The position numbers were made by a program, and so were the translations under genes. Source: Emticicia aquatilis (GTDB taxonomy: Bacteria > Bacteroidota > Bacteroidia > Cytophagales > Spirosomataceae). Taken from it: a stretch of DNA of 64,000 nucleotides. The notes beneath the pieces are model-generated. The model did not search any database, was not told the DNA's origin, and saw only the letters and a list, made by a program, of their open reading frames with translations. The stretch spans positions 124,001-188,000 of the forward strand of contig NZ_BMKK01000002.1 in the NCBI RefSeq assembly GCF_014644295.1, given 5' to 3'. Below are positions 55,188 to 63,935 of this stretch, piece by piece. Within the stretch, counting starts at the first letter, position 1. Every line of letters begins with the position of its first letter.

Positions 55188-55577
55188 TTAGTTTGATTGA
55201 GTTATTCTAAAGAGATTATAGTTTAATATGTACTTGTCAAGTATAGTTACTATTTCATCTTTAGAATATGGTTTTATTACTCTGCCATTAAAAAGTTGCT
55301 TATATCTCAATAATTCATTTGTTGTTTCAGAAGTACTTTGCAAAATAATAGGCGTATTACAATTTTGATTGTTTTTATGTCTAATTTTTCTTGAAGCCTC
55401 AATCCCATTCATAATGGGCATTTCTATATCCATTAATATTAAATCAAATTTTTCTTTCAATGAAAGTTCAACAGCATCTTTCCCATTAGCGGCTACTTTA
55501 TAGTTGTAACCCTGAGAAGATAAAATTATACTTAAATGCTGTTGATTGAAAATCGAATCGTCAACTATTAATATCAT
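55188..55577 (-). CDS. single-domain CheY-like response regulator
   Basis: A 129-residue receiver domain without an output domain. The acidic pocket is ILIVDDS (Asp6, Asp7), the phospho-acceptor is Asp50 in LILMDIEMPIMNGIEASRKI, with Thr/Ser in ILQSTSET and Lys in RVIKPYSKDE. It can act as a phosphate carrier between the hybrid kinase encoded next (56.5-59.2 kb) and a LytTR response regulator, or bind a partner protein. A LytTR-type direct repeat precedes it. Confidence 0.92.
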   Translation of the reverse strand: MILIVDDSIFNQQHLSIILSSQGYNYKVAANGKDAVELSLKEKFDLILMDIEMPIMNGIEASRKIRHKNNQNCNTPIILQSTSETTNELLRYKQLFNGRVIKPYSKDEIVTILDKYILNYNLFRITQSN

Positions 55578-55709
55578 AGCGTTATTATGTTATGTGTGTT
55601 TATATCTTTTTTAATATTTCGGAGTTAGCCAAAATATATCTTATGATTTAAGTAAGCCCAAAGCTGATATAAATGTAATTATTCTAATTCACAACCAATT
55701 TAAATGCGT

Positions 55710-55751
55710 TTCTTCTATTCGATGAACTGATGTATATAATCTGTGAACGGT
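55710..55751 (-). promoter_or_regulatory. candidate LytTR operator upstream of the CheY-like gene
   Basis: On the minus strand ACCGTTCACAGATTAT starts at 55751 and TCAGTTCATCGAATAG at 55730, exactly 21 bases apart. TCAGTTCAT fits the published half-site [TA][AC][CA]GTTN[AG][TG] at 9/9 and ACCGTTCAC at 8/9. It lies 133-174 bases before the ATG. Confidence 0.65.
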
Positions 55752-56100
55752 TATTTTTTGCTTAGAATTGATTGTGAATCTTGTTTTACTGATATTGATT
55801 GATAGTTTCAATCCATTGAAAATTAACTTTTAAAGAAGCTCTAAGGAATTTTTTGTTTATGTATTCACATACTACTTATTTAATATAAGTCTTAACAAAT
55901 GAAATAATTGATAATAGAATATAAAAAAGAATTATGGTAAGGATATTTAGAGTAGGGTAAATGAATGTGCTTAGTAGTAAGGATAATACTGATTAGCGAT
56001 TAAGAGTGTCGATTGAACGACTATTTTTTAGGGATAATAAACTAAACCTTATGTTTGTGATAACATTTTAATAAGGTGTTCACTCAAATAGCAATTGAAT

Positions 56101-56324
56101 AATAATAGGACGGAAGTATTGCGTCCTATTATTTTATATAAAAGAGTAAGCTTGACTTTAATGATTCATCATAATATTAATATCAGCAGTATGTTATAGC
56201 TTACTATAAATCGAATTTAAAAATTTAAAAAGTACAAATATGTGCTTTTTAAGTATGGGTAAATAATTCACAGCAAATGCAAGTAGATAAGAAAAAATGG
56301 ACGTTTTGCGTCCATTTTTCTTTT
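56101..56324. other. array of strong hairpins in a 914-base non-coding gap
   Basis: The gap 55578-56491 has no credible gene. It contains AATAATAGGACG/CGTCCTATTATT (56101-56133), AAAAAGTACA/TGTGCTTTTT (56227-56250) and AAAAATGGACG/CGTCCATTTTT (56293-56324). Each is flanked by A/T runs and could stop transcription on both strands. Two of them share a GGACG/CGTCC core. They may end small RNAs. Confidence 0.5.
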
Positions 56325-56328
56325 ATAT

Positions 56329-56370
56329 ACTATTCAACGATTATTGCTGTCGTTTCAGATATATTTTTTT
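56329..56370 (+). promoter_or_regulatory. possible further LytTR-type repeat, plus orientation
   Basis: ACTATTCAACGATTAT (56329) closely resembles ACCATTCACCGATTAT sites, and TCGTTTCAGATATATT follows at period 21, less well matched. No plus-strand gene lies downstream, only a hairpin at 56461. It may be chance. Confidence 0.3.
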
Positions 56371-56460
56371 TGTTCCCATTCTAATTGTTCAATATTTGTA
56401 ACTGGTATGTAAAGAATTCACTTGAGTTTGAGTTGATATTCTTTTCATCGTGGCTTATTG

Positions 56461-56493
56461 AAAAGTAGGATATATAATTTATCCTACTTTTTT
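56461..56493. terminator. hairpin terminator at the hybrid kinase stop
   Basis: AAAAGTAGGATA (56461-56472) and TATCCTACTTTT (56480-56491) form a 12-bp perfect stem with a seven-base loop, overlapping the end of the kinase gene. T runs occur on both sides. Confidence 0.75.
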
Positions 56494-59212
56494 AAGTAAA
56501 TTCTTCTTTTTTTAGTATTTCAATTTGTTTATCAATAATTTTTTCGATTTTAGTAAGGTCCCAGTATTTGGATAAGTTATTAACTGAATCATTATAACTC
56601 GAATTGTTAGAAAGTATATGTTCAATGTCTTGCTCAACGAATGTTAGTCCGACCATTTTAAAAGCTGGTTTTATACTGTGAAGTTTATTCATAGTTTCAT
56701 TGAAATTTACTTTATCAACATTTAGGATAATTTCCTTAAATTCTCCTAAATAGTTTTGCTTAAAATATTCAAAAACACTTAGAGCATATTCTCTGTCTTT
56801 TTCATAAAATTGTTTTAAGAAGACTGTATCTAAATTTGGGTGAAATGGAATCTCTTTCTTTATTGATTGAAGATTATCGGATTTAAAATATAGTTGCATT
56901 TTTTCATATAAATCCGAAATGGTAAAAGGCTTTCTAATAATATCATTCATTCCATTTTTTAATATTTCACTCTCAATATTGGAAGTTACTACTGCGGTCA
57001 TTGCAATTATCGTAAATACATCTTCATTATATTTTTTTCTAAGTTTAGCTGCTGTTTCTATACCAGAAATTCCTGGTAATTGTAAATCCATCAGTATTAA
57101 ATCGTATTTGCTTTCTTGAAATTCGGTGAGAGCATCTTCTCCTGATGAAACAATATGAAAATTCACTGACCACTTATTCAAAACTTTTGCTACATATTTT
57201 TGATTAAGGTCATTATCTTCAACAACTAAAACTTGTACTGAACTAAATTGAGTATTTGTTGTGAAATTTGATTTTGGTGTAACGACTTGTTCTGTTGGAT
57301 TTCCTTTTTCAAAAACCATATCAAAGTAAAAAGTAGAGCCTTCTCCTTTTACACTTTTTACTTCAATTTTGCTATTTTGTAAAGTTAGTAACCGTTTAAC
57401 AATATTTAAGCCTAATCCAGAACCCTGTGATTTGTGAAACTTTGTAGAGGGAAGTTGTTTAAATTTTTCAAAAATAACTTCCTTCATCTCTTCATCAATA
57501 CCAATACCTGTATCTGAAACTTTAAAATTTAGTTTTATTGTATTATCAGTTTCCTCTTGATGAGTTACACTTAAAATGATGCTACCTTCATGCGTGAACT
57601 TTTCAGCATTTGAAAGTAAATTGCTCAAAACTTGTTGCAATATTACTTTATCAGCTATAATATTTAAATTTGGTTCAAAGTCAAAATCTATTTTAAATTT
57701 TATATTTTTTTTGGATATAACATACTCAAATGTATTAACAATTTTTAAGAGAAAATTTAGTAACCTAAAAGTTGTTTTTTTGATTTCAACATTACCCGAT
57801 TCAATTTTTGATATATCTAAAATATCAGAAACAAGTTTTTGAAGATACCTTGTTGAGGTATCAAGAATCTCAACATATTCTTTTTGTTCATTATCAATAT
57901 TTGTCATTCTTAGCAAATCACTCATGCCAATTATCGCATTAATTGGTGTTTTTAATTCATGGGTCATACTCGCCAAAAAAAACTTTTCGCTTTCTTCAGC
58001 TTTTTTTGCATATAAGTTAGCATATCTAAGAGCTTCTTCTAAGACTTTTCGTTCGGTTATATCGTAAAAAAACAAGACACTACCTTGAATGTTCTTCTGT
58101 TGAGTCTGAATTGGCGAAATATTTACCAGTACCCAATTGCGGTCATTGTTACTTTTGATTAATTGCATCTCTTGACTCTGTTTCTGGCCATTCGAAAGAC
58201 TCAAAAGGTTTGAAAGATTACTTTTCTTGCAATCAGATAAAATAAATTTATCAATGCACTGCCCAATAAGTTGTTGTTCAGTATATTCAATCATTTTACA
58301 AAAGTTTGCCGAAGGATAAGTTATCAAACCTGAATCATCGACCTCAACAACGCCAAATTGTAAATTCTCAAATATTCCTCTATACTTTTTTTCGCTTTCT
58401 TTTATAATATCAAGTGCGTAATAACTATTAGTTATATCTTCATATTTCCAGATACTAAATTCGGACTCATACCTGTTTTTGAAAGGGAAATAGCTTCTTT
58501 CTAAAACTCTACCATCTTTCAAATGTAAAACTTCGCCTAATACTTCAGTTCTATTATTGGATATTGAAATTGTAGAGGCTCTGAAGCCTTCGGGTGAAGT
58601 AAATAAACCCATGACTATATCCAAAGCCTCAAAACAGTTCTTTCCAACTAACTGTTCTGGAGAAACCGCCAAACCAAAAGTATTAATCAATGCTTGATTA
58701 ATTATAACTATATTCCCGTTAGAATCTTCCATTAAAATTCCAACTTTAAGATTTTCTACTAAACTCTTTGAAAAAATATTCTTCTCATCGAAATCTTCAA
58801 ATATATCTCGTTTTTGACTAACGTCATTTGCAGTGATAGTAACTAAATTTTCATTTTCTATATTAGTTACAAAGAGATTCAATCTTATCCAAATATATGT
58901 ACTTTGTGCATTTCTAATTGGGAATTCAACATAAGATGAGGTTTGTGGAGTAGGGGATTTAAAGAGATTTCGGATAAAAGGGCCATACATTTCAAAAAAG
59001 ATTTTTTGTAGTTTGGGATTGATTCCATAACCTAAAATTCTAATGGCTGAAGAAGAAATAAACTTTACTCTGCCTTTTTTATTAATTACACAGAATAAAT
59101 CTGTAATCGTTGATTCTAATTGCTCACATGTATTATCAAAATGAGAATCTGGTAATAGATATAAAATATATTTTTTTGTTTTACGATAGTAATTTTTCAA
59201 AATAGATATCAT
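56492..59212 (-). CDS. hybrid sensor histidine kinase: PAS x3, HisKA, HATPase, REC, HPt
   Basis: From the ATG at 59212 (MISILKNYYRKTKKYILYLL) it has 906 residues and no clear membrane helix. A TTG start at 59299 would add a hydrophobic stretch (LLFIAVHRIYIFYSLILTT). Order: three PAS-like domains (~30-130, 150-265, 275-385), HisKA with His418 in ASMTHELKTPINAIIG, HATPase with LLSNAEKFTHEG, DTGIGID and GSGLGLNIVKRLL, receiver with Asp709 in LILMDLQLPG, and an HPt domain with His845 in MNKLHSIKPAFKM. All phospho-residues are intact, so it supports a full internal phosphorelay. The CheY-like and LytTR regulators beside it are likely partners. LytTR-type repeats lie upstream. Confidence 0.94.
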   Translation of the reverse strand: MISILKNYYRKTKKYILYLLPDSHFDNTCEQLESTITDLFCVINKKGRVKFISSSAIRILGYGINPKLQKIFFEMYGPFIRNLFKSPTPQTSSYVEFPIRNAQSTYIWIRLNLFVTNIENENLVTITANDVSQKRDIFEDFDEKNIFSKSLVENLKVGILMEDSNGNIVIINQALINTFGLAVSPEQLVGKNCFEALDIVMGLFTSPEGFRASTISISNNRTEVLGEVLHLKDGRVLERSYFPFKNRYESEFSIWKYEDITNSYYALDIIKESEKKYRGIFENLQFGVVEVDDSGLITYPSANFCKMIEYTEQQLIGQCIDKFILSDCKKSNLSNLLSLSNGQKQSQEMQLIKSNNDRNWVLVNISPIQTQQKNIQGSVLFFYDITERKVLEEALRYANLYAKKAEESEKFFLASMTHELKTPINAIIGMSDLLRMTNIDNEQKEYVEILDTSTRYLQKLVSDILDISKIESGNVEIKKTTFRLLNFLLKIVNTFEYVISKKNIKFKIDFDFEPNLNIIADKVILQQVLSNLLSNAEKFTHEGSIILSVTHQEETDNTIKLNFKVSDTGIGIDEEMKEVIFEKFKQLPSTKFHKSQGSGLGLNIVKRLLTLQNSKIEVKSVKGEGSTFYFDMVFEKGNPTEQVVTPKSNFTTNTQFSSVQVLVVEDNDLNQKYVAKVLNKWSVNFHIVSSGEDALTEFQESKYDLILMDLQLPGISGIETAAKLRKKYNEDVFTIIAMTAVVTSNIESEILKNGMNDIIRKPFTISDLYEKMQLYFKSDNLQSIKKEIPFHPNLDTVFLKQFYEKDREYALSVFEYFKQNYLGEFKEIILNVDKVNFNETMNKLHSIKPAFKMVGLTFVEQDIEHILSNNSSYNDSVNNLSKYWDLTKIEKIIDKQIEILKKEEFT

Positions 59213-59304
59213 GCTTGAATAAAATTTATATGTAATAGAGGTTGTTAATATTAATGAATAAAAAATATAAATACGATGAACAGCAATGAAAAGTAACAAG
59301 AGTA

Positions 59305-59346
59305 AAAAAAAAGTCTATGAATGGTATTTTATAATCGGTGAGTGGT
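59305..59346 (-). promoter_or_regulatory. candidate LytTR operator upstream of the hybrid kinase
   Basis: On the minus strand ACCACTCACCGATTAT starts at 59346 and ACCATTCATAGACTTT at 59325, period 21. It lies 93-134 bases before the kinase ATG at 59212 and overlaps the alternative TTG region, which argues for the ATG. Confidence 0.6.
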
Positions 59347-59727
59347 ATTGTTACATTATAAAAATGAGAATAATAATTTTAAAAAACTAAATTGTAAATA
59401 TGAAAAAACAAGTAGTCTGGCAATTGATTTGAATCATATCTCTATCGAGTTATTCAAAAAAAAGTTTTTTCCTATTTCCAATTAAAATTAATTTATTAAT
59501 TACTTTTCTTTTTATAAAATGCTGATATTTAATGGGTTATAGAGATATAGAATTGATTGTATAATAAATGTGTAGCTGTTTTTTATTGAGAAGAGAACAG
59601 ATAAATAAAACATTTTAGTATTGTAATGAGTTTATTAACGAATTATACGAATCAAATACAAGTGAATTTGAGAAAGTAAGGAGGTTGACTATAAACTATG
59701 TAAAGAAGTAATATAGAATTAATTGTA

Positions 59728-59763
59728 AAAAAATAGGGGGAATAAAGACTCCCCCATTTTTAA
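59728..59763 (+). terminator. orphan terminator in the kinase/regulator gap
   Basis: AAAATAGGGGG and CCCCCATTTT pair around AATAAAGACT, followed by a T-rich run on the plus strand. No frame above 20 codons precedes it on that strand, so it may end a small RNA starting after ~59350. The wider gap 59213-60823 otherwise holds three LytTR-type repeats and no gene. Confidence 0.55.
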
Positions 59764-59870
59764 TTTTATTTAGTCCCAAAATAAAAATGATGAAAAGGTG
59801 CTTACTTATAAAGCCCTGTAACTTAATTTTTACTGTACATGTGCAATTAACAATGAAACTAATTATCGCA

Positions 59871-59912
59871 CAATTTTAATCGGTGAATGGTCGAAATTTA
59901 TCTATAAATGTG
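59871..59912 (-). promoter_or_regulatory. candidate LytTR operator in the kinase/regulator gap (1)
   Basis: On the minus strand ACCATTCACCGATTAA starts at 59891, preceded at period 21 by CACATTTATAGATAAA (from 59912). The shared positions are C, ATT, A, GAT. It is minus oriented but ~660 bases from the kinase ATG. Confidence 0.45.
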
Positions 59913-60281
59913 TTTTTATAATTAATATTTGCATTTTAAATGAAAAGTTTTATATTTACAGTATGAAATTAATCCGTAGAAAATACATTTTGACTATCGA
60001 TTGTTAGTGTTGTTTCATGATTACCAATCTGCCTATTATTTTATGATTTCAATTATTTAGTCTTCTTTTTCATTGTAACATATCTGCTGTTTTACAATAA
60101 TTGTTATGATTTTTATGTATTGAATATCATAGCTTTATTAAGTTTATAGTATGCTGATTTAACCCAATTTTAATTTATAATATTTTAAATGAACTAACTA
60201 TTTCTACGTATAGGAGGTGTACAATTATTATTTCGTAAATATTTCAATATACTAAAATTTTCAGAAATAAATCATCATTTT

Positions 60282-60323
60282 GCCGTTTATATAGTGTTAT
60301 TTACCGTTCATATAGTGTTGTTT
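60282..60323 (+). promoter_or_regulatory. candidate LytTR operator in the kinase/regulator gap (2)
   Basis: Two tandem 21-base units, GCCGTTTATATAGTGTTA... at 60282 and ACCGTTCATATAGTGTTG... at 60303, are identical at 18 of 21 positions. ACCGTTCAT matches the LytTR half-site 9/9 and GCCGTTTAT 8/9; the spacer is 12 bases. Plus oriented, ~500 bases before the LytTR response-regulator gene. Confidence 0.65.
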
Positions 60324-60823
60324 GCAGATAATTTGTGTCATTTCATAGAATTTACATGCCAGTTTTATTAAATTACTTTATTTAAATCCGAACTTAGCAT
60401 TGTGATTCAGACAGCTTATATGAATATTTTGATTAGAAATCTGTAAGATACATATTGGATTTTAAAGCAAATACGTAAGCTAAACATTATTTTGGACTTT
60501 AATTAATGATTTTAACATGTGAGCTTTCAATTATAAAAAAATGAGAACTATCATATACAGAAATAGTCAAAGAAATGTTATGTAACCTGTCTGATTTACG
60601 ATAAATACTGATTTTAATCTGAAATGCTTTTGTCATATTATTTATGACTTGAACGGATATTGAATTGGATATTGACTTTCCGTTTGATTTCTAAACTATT
60701 TTATTAACTAATTCAAATCAAAACAAGAGATTTTTAATTTTCAAAGTTAGTAATCATAATGCTGTGAACTTTTTTGGAGAGGAGTATTTGAATTGAAAAA
60801 ATTATGTATTAAACTTTAAAAAA

Positions 60824-61525
60824 ATGAATTGTATTATAATTGAAGATGATTTTTTGTCACAGCAAACAATAATTAGATATTGCAAGATGTTTGGTGATGA
60901 ATTGAACATTTTAGGGGTTTTTGATTCTGTGGAAAGTGCTGAGGCATTTATCAAAAATTGCGAAAAGAAAGTAGATTTAATATTTGTTGATGTGATTTTA
61001 CCTGGAAAAAATGGAATTGACTTTATTTCTGACTTGTTTATAATGCCATATATTATAATGACAACTTCATATGATAGTTATGCTGTGAAGGCATTTGAAA
61101 TGAATGTAGTAGATTATCTTAAAAAACCATTCATATACAGACGTTTTGTTCAGTCAATTCAGAAGGTAAAGAAACTAATAAAAATGGACGAAGATAAGGG
61201 GTCTAATGAAACTCTTATATTAAAAAATAAAGGAGCCATTACACGATTTTTAATTAAGGATATAGATTATATAGAATCATATTCAGATTATATTAAGATA
61301 TATATAAAGAAAGATGCTTTTCTGCATCTAATAGCTTTGAGAGATATTTTGAAGAAACTACCTTCTGAGAAATTTGTACAAATTCATAGGCGTTTTATTG
61401 TAAATATCGAAAAAATAACCTCTATAAATGAAAATAAAATTTACTTGGATGGGTATGAAGATTTAGAACTCCCTATAAGTCGAGCCCAAAGAAAAAATTT
61501 TTATTCGCTTTTTTTGAAGCAGTAA
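60824..61525 (+). CDS. LytTR-family response regulator (REC + LytTR)
   Basis: A 233-residue response regulator. Receiver ~1-115: MNCIIIEDDF, Asp56 in VDLIFVDVILPGKNGIDFIS, YIIMTTSYDSYAVKAFEMNV and DYLKKPF. LytTR domain ~125-233: IKDIDYIESYSDYIKIYIKK, LRDILKKLPSEKFVQIHRRF followed by IVNIEKITSINENKIYL, with the usual QIHRRFIVN recognition core. The best candidate to bind the 21-bp-period repeats found around it. It has no histidine kinase of the LytS type beside it; the hybrid kinase is the likely phosphate source. Confidence 0.95.
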   Translation: MNCIIIEDDFLSQQTIIRYCKMFGDELNILGVFDSVESAEAFIKNCEKKVDLIFVDVILPGKNGIDFISDLFIMPYIIMTTSYDSYAVKAFEMNVVDYLKKPFIYRRFVQSIQKVKKLIKMDEDKGSNETLILKNKGAITRFLIKDIDYIESYSDYIKIYIKKDAFLHLIALRDILKKLPSEKFVQIHRRFIVNIEKITSINENKIYLDGYEDLELPISRAQRKNFYSLFLKQ

Positions 61526-61549
61526 ATATAGATAATTAGCGTTTTCTTC

Positions 61550-61602
61550 TCTCCCCTTAAATTTAGGTCGTTATTAATCAAACTTCTTAATTTAAGGGGA
61601 GA
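61550..61602 (+). terminator. long-loop hairpin after the LytTR response regulator
   Basis: TCTCCCCTTAAATT (61550-61563) and AATTTAAGGGGAGA (61589-61602) are perfect inverted copies around 25 bases, 25 bases after the stop. A T run is lacking, so a terminator role is tentative. Confidence 0.5.
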
Positions 61603-61748
61603 ATAATTATATATGCCTATCCCTCCAAAATAGTTGGAACAAATCTAACTTTAGTTATCTTCTTAAAAAGTACATAAAAATCAATACTTCTTGTATTAAT
61701 AACATTCATAAGAATTGTATAATATTTTCTTTTCTGAAATAGATAATA

Positions 61749-61790
61749 ATCACTCACCGAATATGTAATACCATCCACCGAGTATAATTG
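61749..61790 (+). promoter_or_regulatory. candidate LytTR operator upstream of the AraC-type gene
   Basis: ATCACTCACCGAATAT (61749) and ACCATCCACCGAGTAT (61770) repeat with period 21, sharing CACCGA and TAT. Plus oriented, 130-171 bases before the ATG at 61920. Confidence 0.6.
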
Positions 61791-61919
61791 TATCGAATAT
61801 CTTGATACCCTAAATTAGTACCTACGATAGGTTGTAATTAAATCGCATTGAATACATCGACTGTAAATTCAAAGTGAAAGTTACTTGTCTTATAGTTAGC
61901 GTTCTAAAAGAGTAACTCT

Positions 61920-63032
61920 ATGTTTTGGTCAAAAACGTTTTTATATTTTTTTATATTCGGATTAGGGGTCTTTTTTTTCCTATTAATGGTAAAAAGACTG
62001 CGATATTTTGAATCAACGAAATATTTTTTTTATATCAATGTATGTTTTTATTTCATTGTATTTAATCATAATCTAAGTATCATTAAATATAATTCCACAA
62101 TTCTTTCCGAACTTGATTATACATTCGATTTTATTGCATTTTTAGGTATTTTCATTAGATTCTACATAATGAAGATGACATATCCTGTCAAAACATTTTC
62201 GTTAAGAAATTTGAGGCATTTTATACTTCCAACTTTCGTAATAGTTGGGAAAATATTTGTAAAGAATACCCTATTTAACAAAAATATGATACTAATTTTT
62301 CAACAGTTTTATATTCCTATTATTAGTGTAAGTGATTTTTCACTGGCCTTATTTATCATAGGCTTTTCATACGTCATTACATCTTTGATTATTATTCTAC
62401 GATTTATCAATAAACAATCTGCAATTTTTAAGCTAATAAATAAAAAGACCTTGATTTGGTTAAAAATAGTAATATTTGTTACGGCTTTATTTATGATATT
62501 AGAATTAATGCTTTTTTTAAATATAGAAAATAAATATAATTCACTACTGGTTTTTGGTCAGCATATTTTAATAATCACTCTAATTTTCTACCTCCTTTTT
62601 TCGCCTAAAACAGTAAAGAAAATGCGAGGTTGTGTGCATGTTATTCCAGAAATAAACGACATAAATGTATTGCCCCAGGCTTTCAGAGGAACAACCTACG
62701 ACTATTGGCATTCAATTATTGAAGATTATATTTCCGTTAAAATGCCATATCTTAATATGAACTTCAATGCCAACGAGATGGCGTCAGATTTAAGTATTAG
62801 TAAACAAAAATTGCTTACAATACTCAAATATGTTTACAGAATGGATTTTGTAGAATTTGTAAATCGACATCGAGTTTATTATTTTTTAGAACTTTCAAAT
62901 GATAAAACATTTAGTTCTTTACATGTAGAGTACCAAGCATTAAGAGTTGGGTTCTATAATAAATCTGATTTCCATTATCATTTCCGAAAATACATGAATT
63001 CCTTGCCTCCTTTAAACATCAGTCAAGATTAG
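61920..63032 (+). CDS. membrane-anchored AraC-type HTH regulator
   Basis: A 370-residue protein. About seven hydrophobic helices occupy residues ~5-230 (FLYFFIFGLGVFFFLLMVKR, INVCFYFIVFNHNLSIIKY, FIIGFSYVITSLIIILRFI, LIWLKIVIFVTALFMILELM). The C-terminal ~100 residues are an AraC/XylS HTH pair: MNFNANEMASDLSISKQKLL, MDFVEFVNRHRVYYFLEL, then the second-helix motif RVGFYNKSDFHYHFRKYMNS. Such 7TM-AraC proteins link a membrane signal to transcription. Its ATG follows a LytTR-type repeat, so it is likely downstream in the same circuit. Low GC. Confidence 0.88.
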   Translation: MFWSKTFLYFFIFGLGVFFFLLMVKRLRYFESTKYFFYINVCFYFIVFNHNLSIIKYNSTILSELDYTFDFIAFLGIFIRFYIMKMTYPVKTFSLRNLRHFILPTFVIVGKIFVKNTLFNKNMILIFQQFYIPIISVSDFSLALFIIGFSYVITSLIIILRFINKQSAIFKLINKKTLIWLKIVIFVTALFMILELMLFLNIENKYNSLLVFGQHILIITLIFYLLFSPKTVKKMRGCVHVIPEINDINVLPQAFRGTTYDYWHSIIEDYISVKMPYLNMNFNANEMASDLSISKQKLLTILKYVYRMDFVEFVNRHRVYYFLELSNDKTFSSLHVEYQALRVGFYNKSDFHYHFRKYMNSLPPLNISQD

Positions 63033-63135
63033 TACATTTTTAAACGAGAAATGCTTGAAATAGGTCTACACAAATACTGATTTTTCTTAAAATATCTTTT
63101 AATTAACTTTTGAAATCTATTTTTTTTATTCAAAA

Positions 63136-63177
63136 TCCATACAACGACTATGTCCCTCCATTCGTCGAATATTGTTT
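63136..63177 (+). promoter_or_regulatory. candidate LytTR operator upstream of the HNH-AP2 gene
   Basis: TCCATACAACGACTAT (63136) and TCCATTCGTCGAATAT (63157) repeat with period 21, sharing TCCAT, C, CGA and TAT. Plus oriented, 62-103 bases before the ATG at 63239. The core is closest to the pilin-gene site. Confidence 0.55.
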
Positions 63178-63238
63178 TTTTAGATGATTATCGTAGTTAG
63201 TTTTGAATTACTTAGAAAATCAAAATAAATAGAACTTT

Positions 63239-63733
63239 ATGAAAAAAATACAACTTAAAAATGGTTTAGAAGTTTTAGTTGATGACGATATTTATGGAGA
63301 AGTAGTTAACCATAAATGGAATATTTGTACAGTGAAAGGAAAACGTTATGTTAGAACAACTATATACTTTCCCAAAAAACAAGATATTTATTTGCATCAT
63401 ATTGTTTTAGGCGGTTTAATGAAAGGCTATACTGCTTTGTTTGTCGATGGAAATTCTCTTAATTGCCAGAAAGAAAATTTAATTCAGGTACCTTTTCATA
63501 CCAAATCTCATATTAGACCATGTCATTTCACTAACAAAACATCTAAATATAGAGGTGTTTATGTAAGCAGAGGGATGTATATATCATCAATCCAAATGGG
63601 TGGTAAATTTAATTACTTGGGGACATTCATTTCCGAAAAAGAAGCTGCTATTAAATATGATTTGAAAGCAATTGAGCTTTATAAACAGTTTGCAATTACA
63701 AATATAATTACGAATCCTTATTTTGTACTATAA
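63239..63733 (+). CDS. HNH endonuclease-like protein with AP2 DNA-binding domain
   Basis: A 164-residue protein. The first half has an HNH-like core: LHHIVLG (His53, His54) and FVDGNSLNCQKENL (Asp70, Asn72, Asn80). The second half (~101-155) is an AP2/ERF-type DNA-binding domain: SKYRGVYVSRGMYISSIQMG and YLGTFISEKEAAIKYDLKAI. HNH-AP2 proteins are usually homing endonucleases of phages or introns. This one is free-standing and carries a LytTR-type repeat upstream, so it may have been recruited as a regulator. Whether the HNH site is active is uncertain. Confidence 0.87.
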   Translation: MKKIQLKNGLEVLVDDDIYGEVVNHKWNICTVKGKRYVRTTIYFPKKQDIYLHHIVLGGLMKGYTALFVDGNSLNCQKENLIQVPFHTKSHIRPCHFTNKTSKYRGVYVSRGMYISSIQMGGKFNYLGTFISEKEAAIKYDLKAIELYKQFAITNIITNPYFVL

Positions 63734-63900
63734 AGGTGTACTTTTGATTGACACAGTTTAATCCATTTAGTGTTTTGTGATTATTGGTCTTGAGCTTTTA
63801 AGTTTATAGGGTTTTAAACTTTAAGTTTGGGAGATGAAACCGATATTTGAAAAAATAAATGTTTTATATTTAGTTTAAAACCTAATTTAGCATATATATA

Positions 63901-63935
63901 AAATATGCAGTTTAACAAAATGCTGCATATTTTTA
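63901..63935 (+). terminator. hairpin terminator after the HNH-AP2 gene
   Basis: AAATATGCAG and CTGCATATTTTT pair with a 12-base loop and a T-rich tail, 168 bases after the stop. Between 63734 and 63900 and after 63936 no gene is seen. Confidence 0.6.

Noticed and set aside
59640-59712. AAGGAGG followed by an ATG as a gene start near 59.68 kb
   Set aside because: The ATG is followed at once by TAA; no product is possible.
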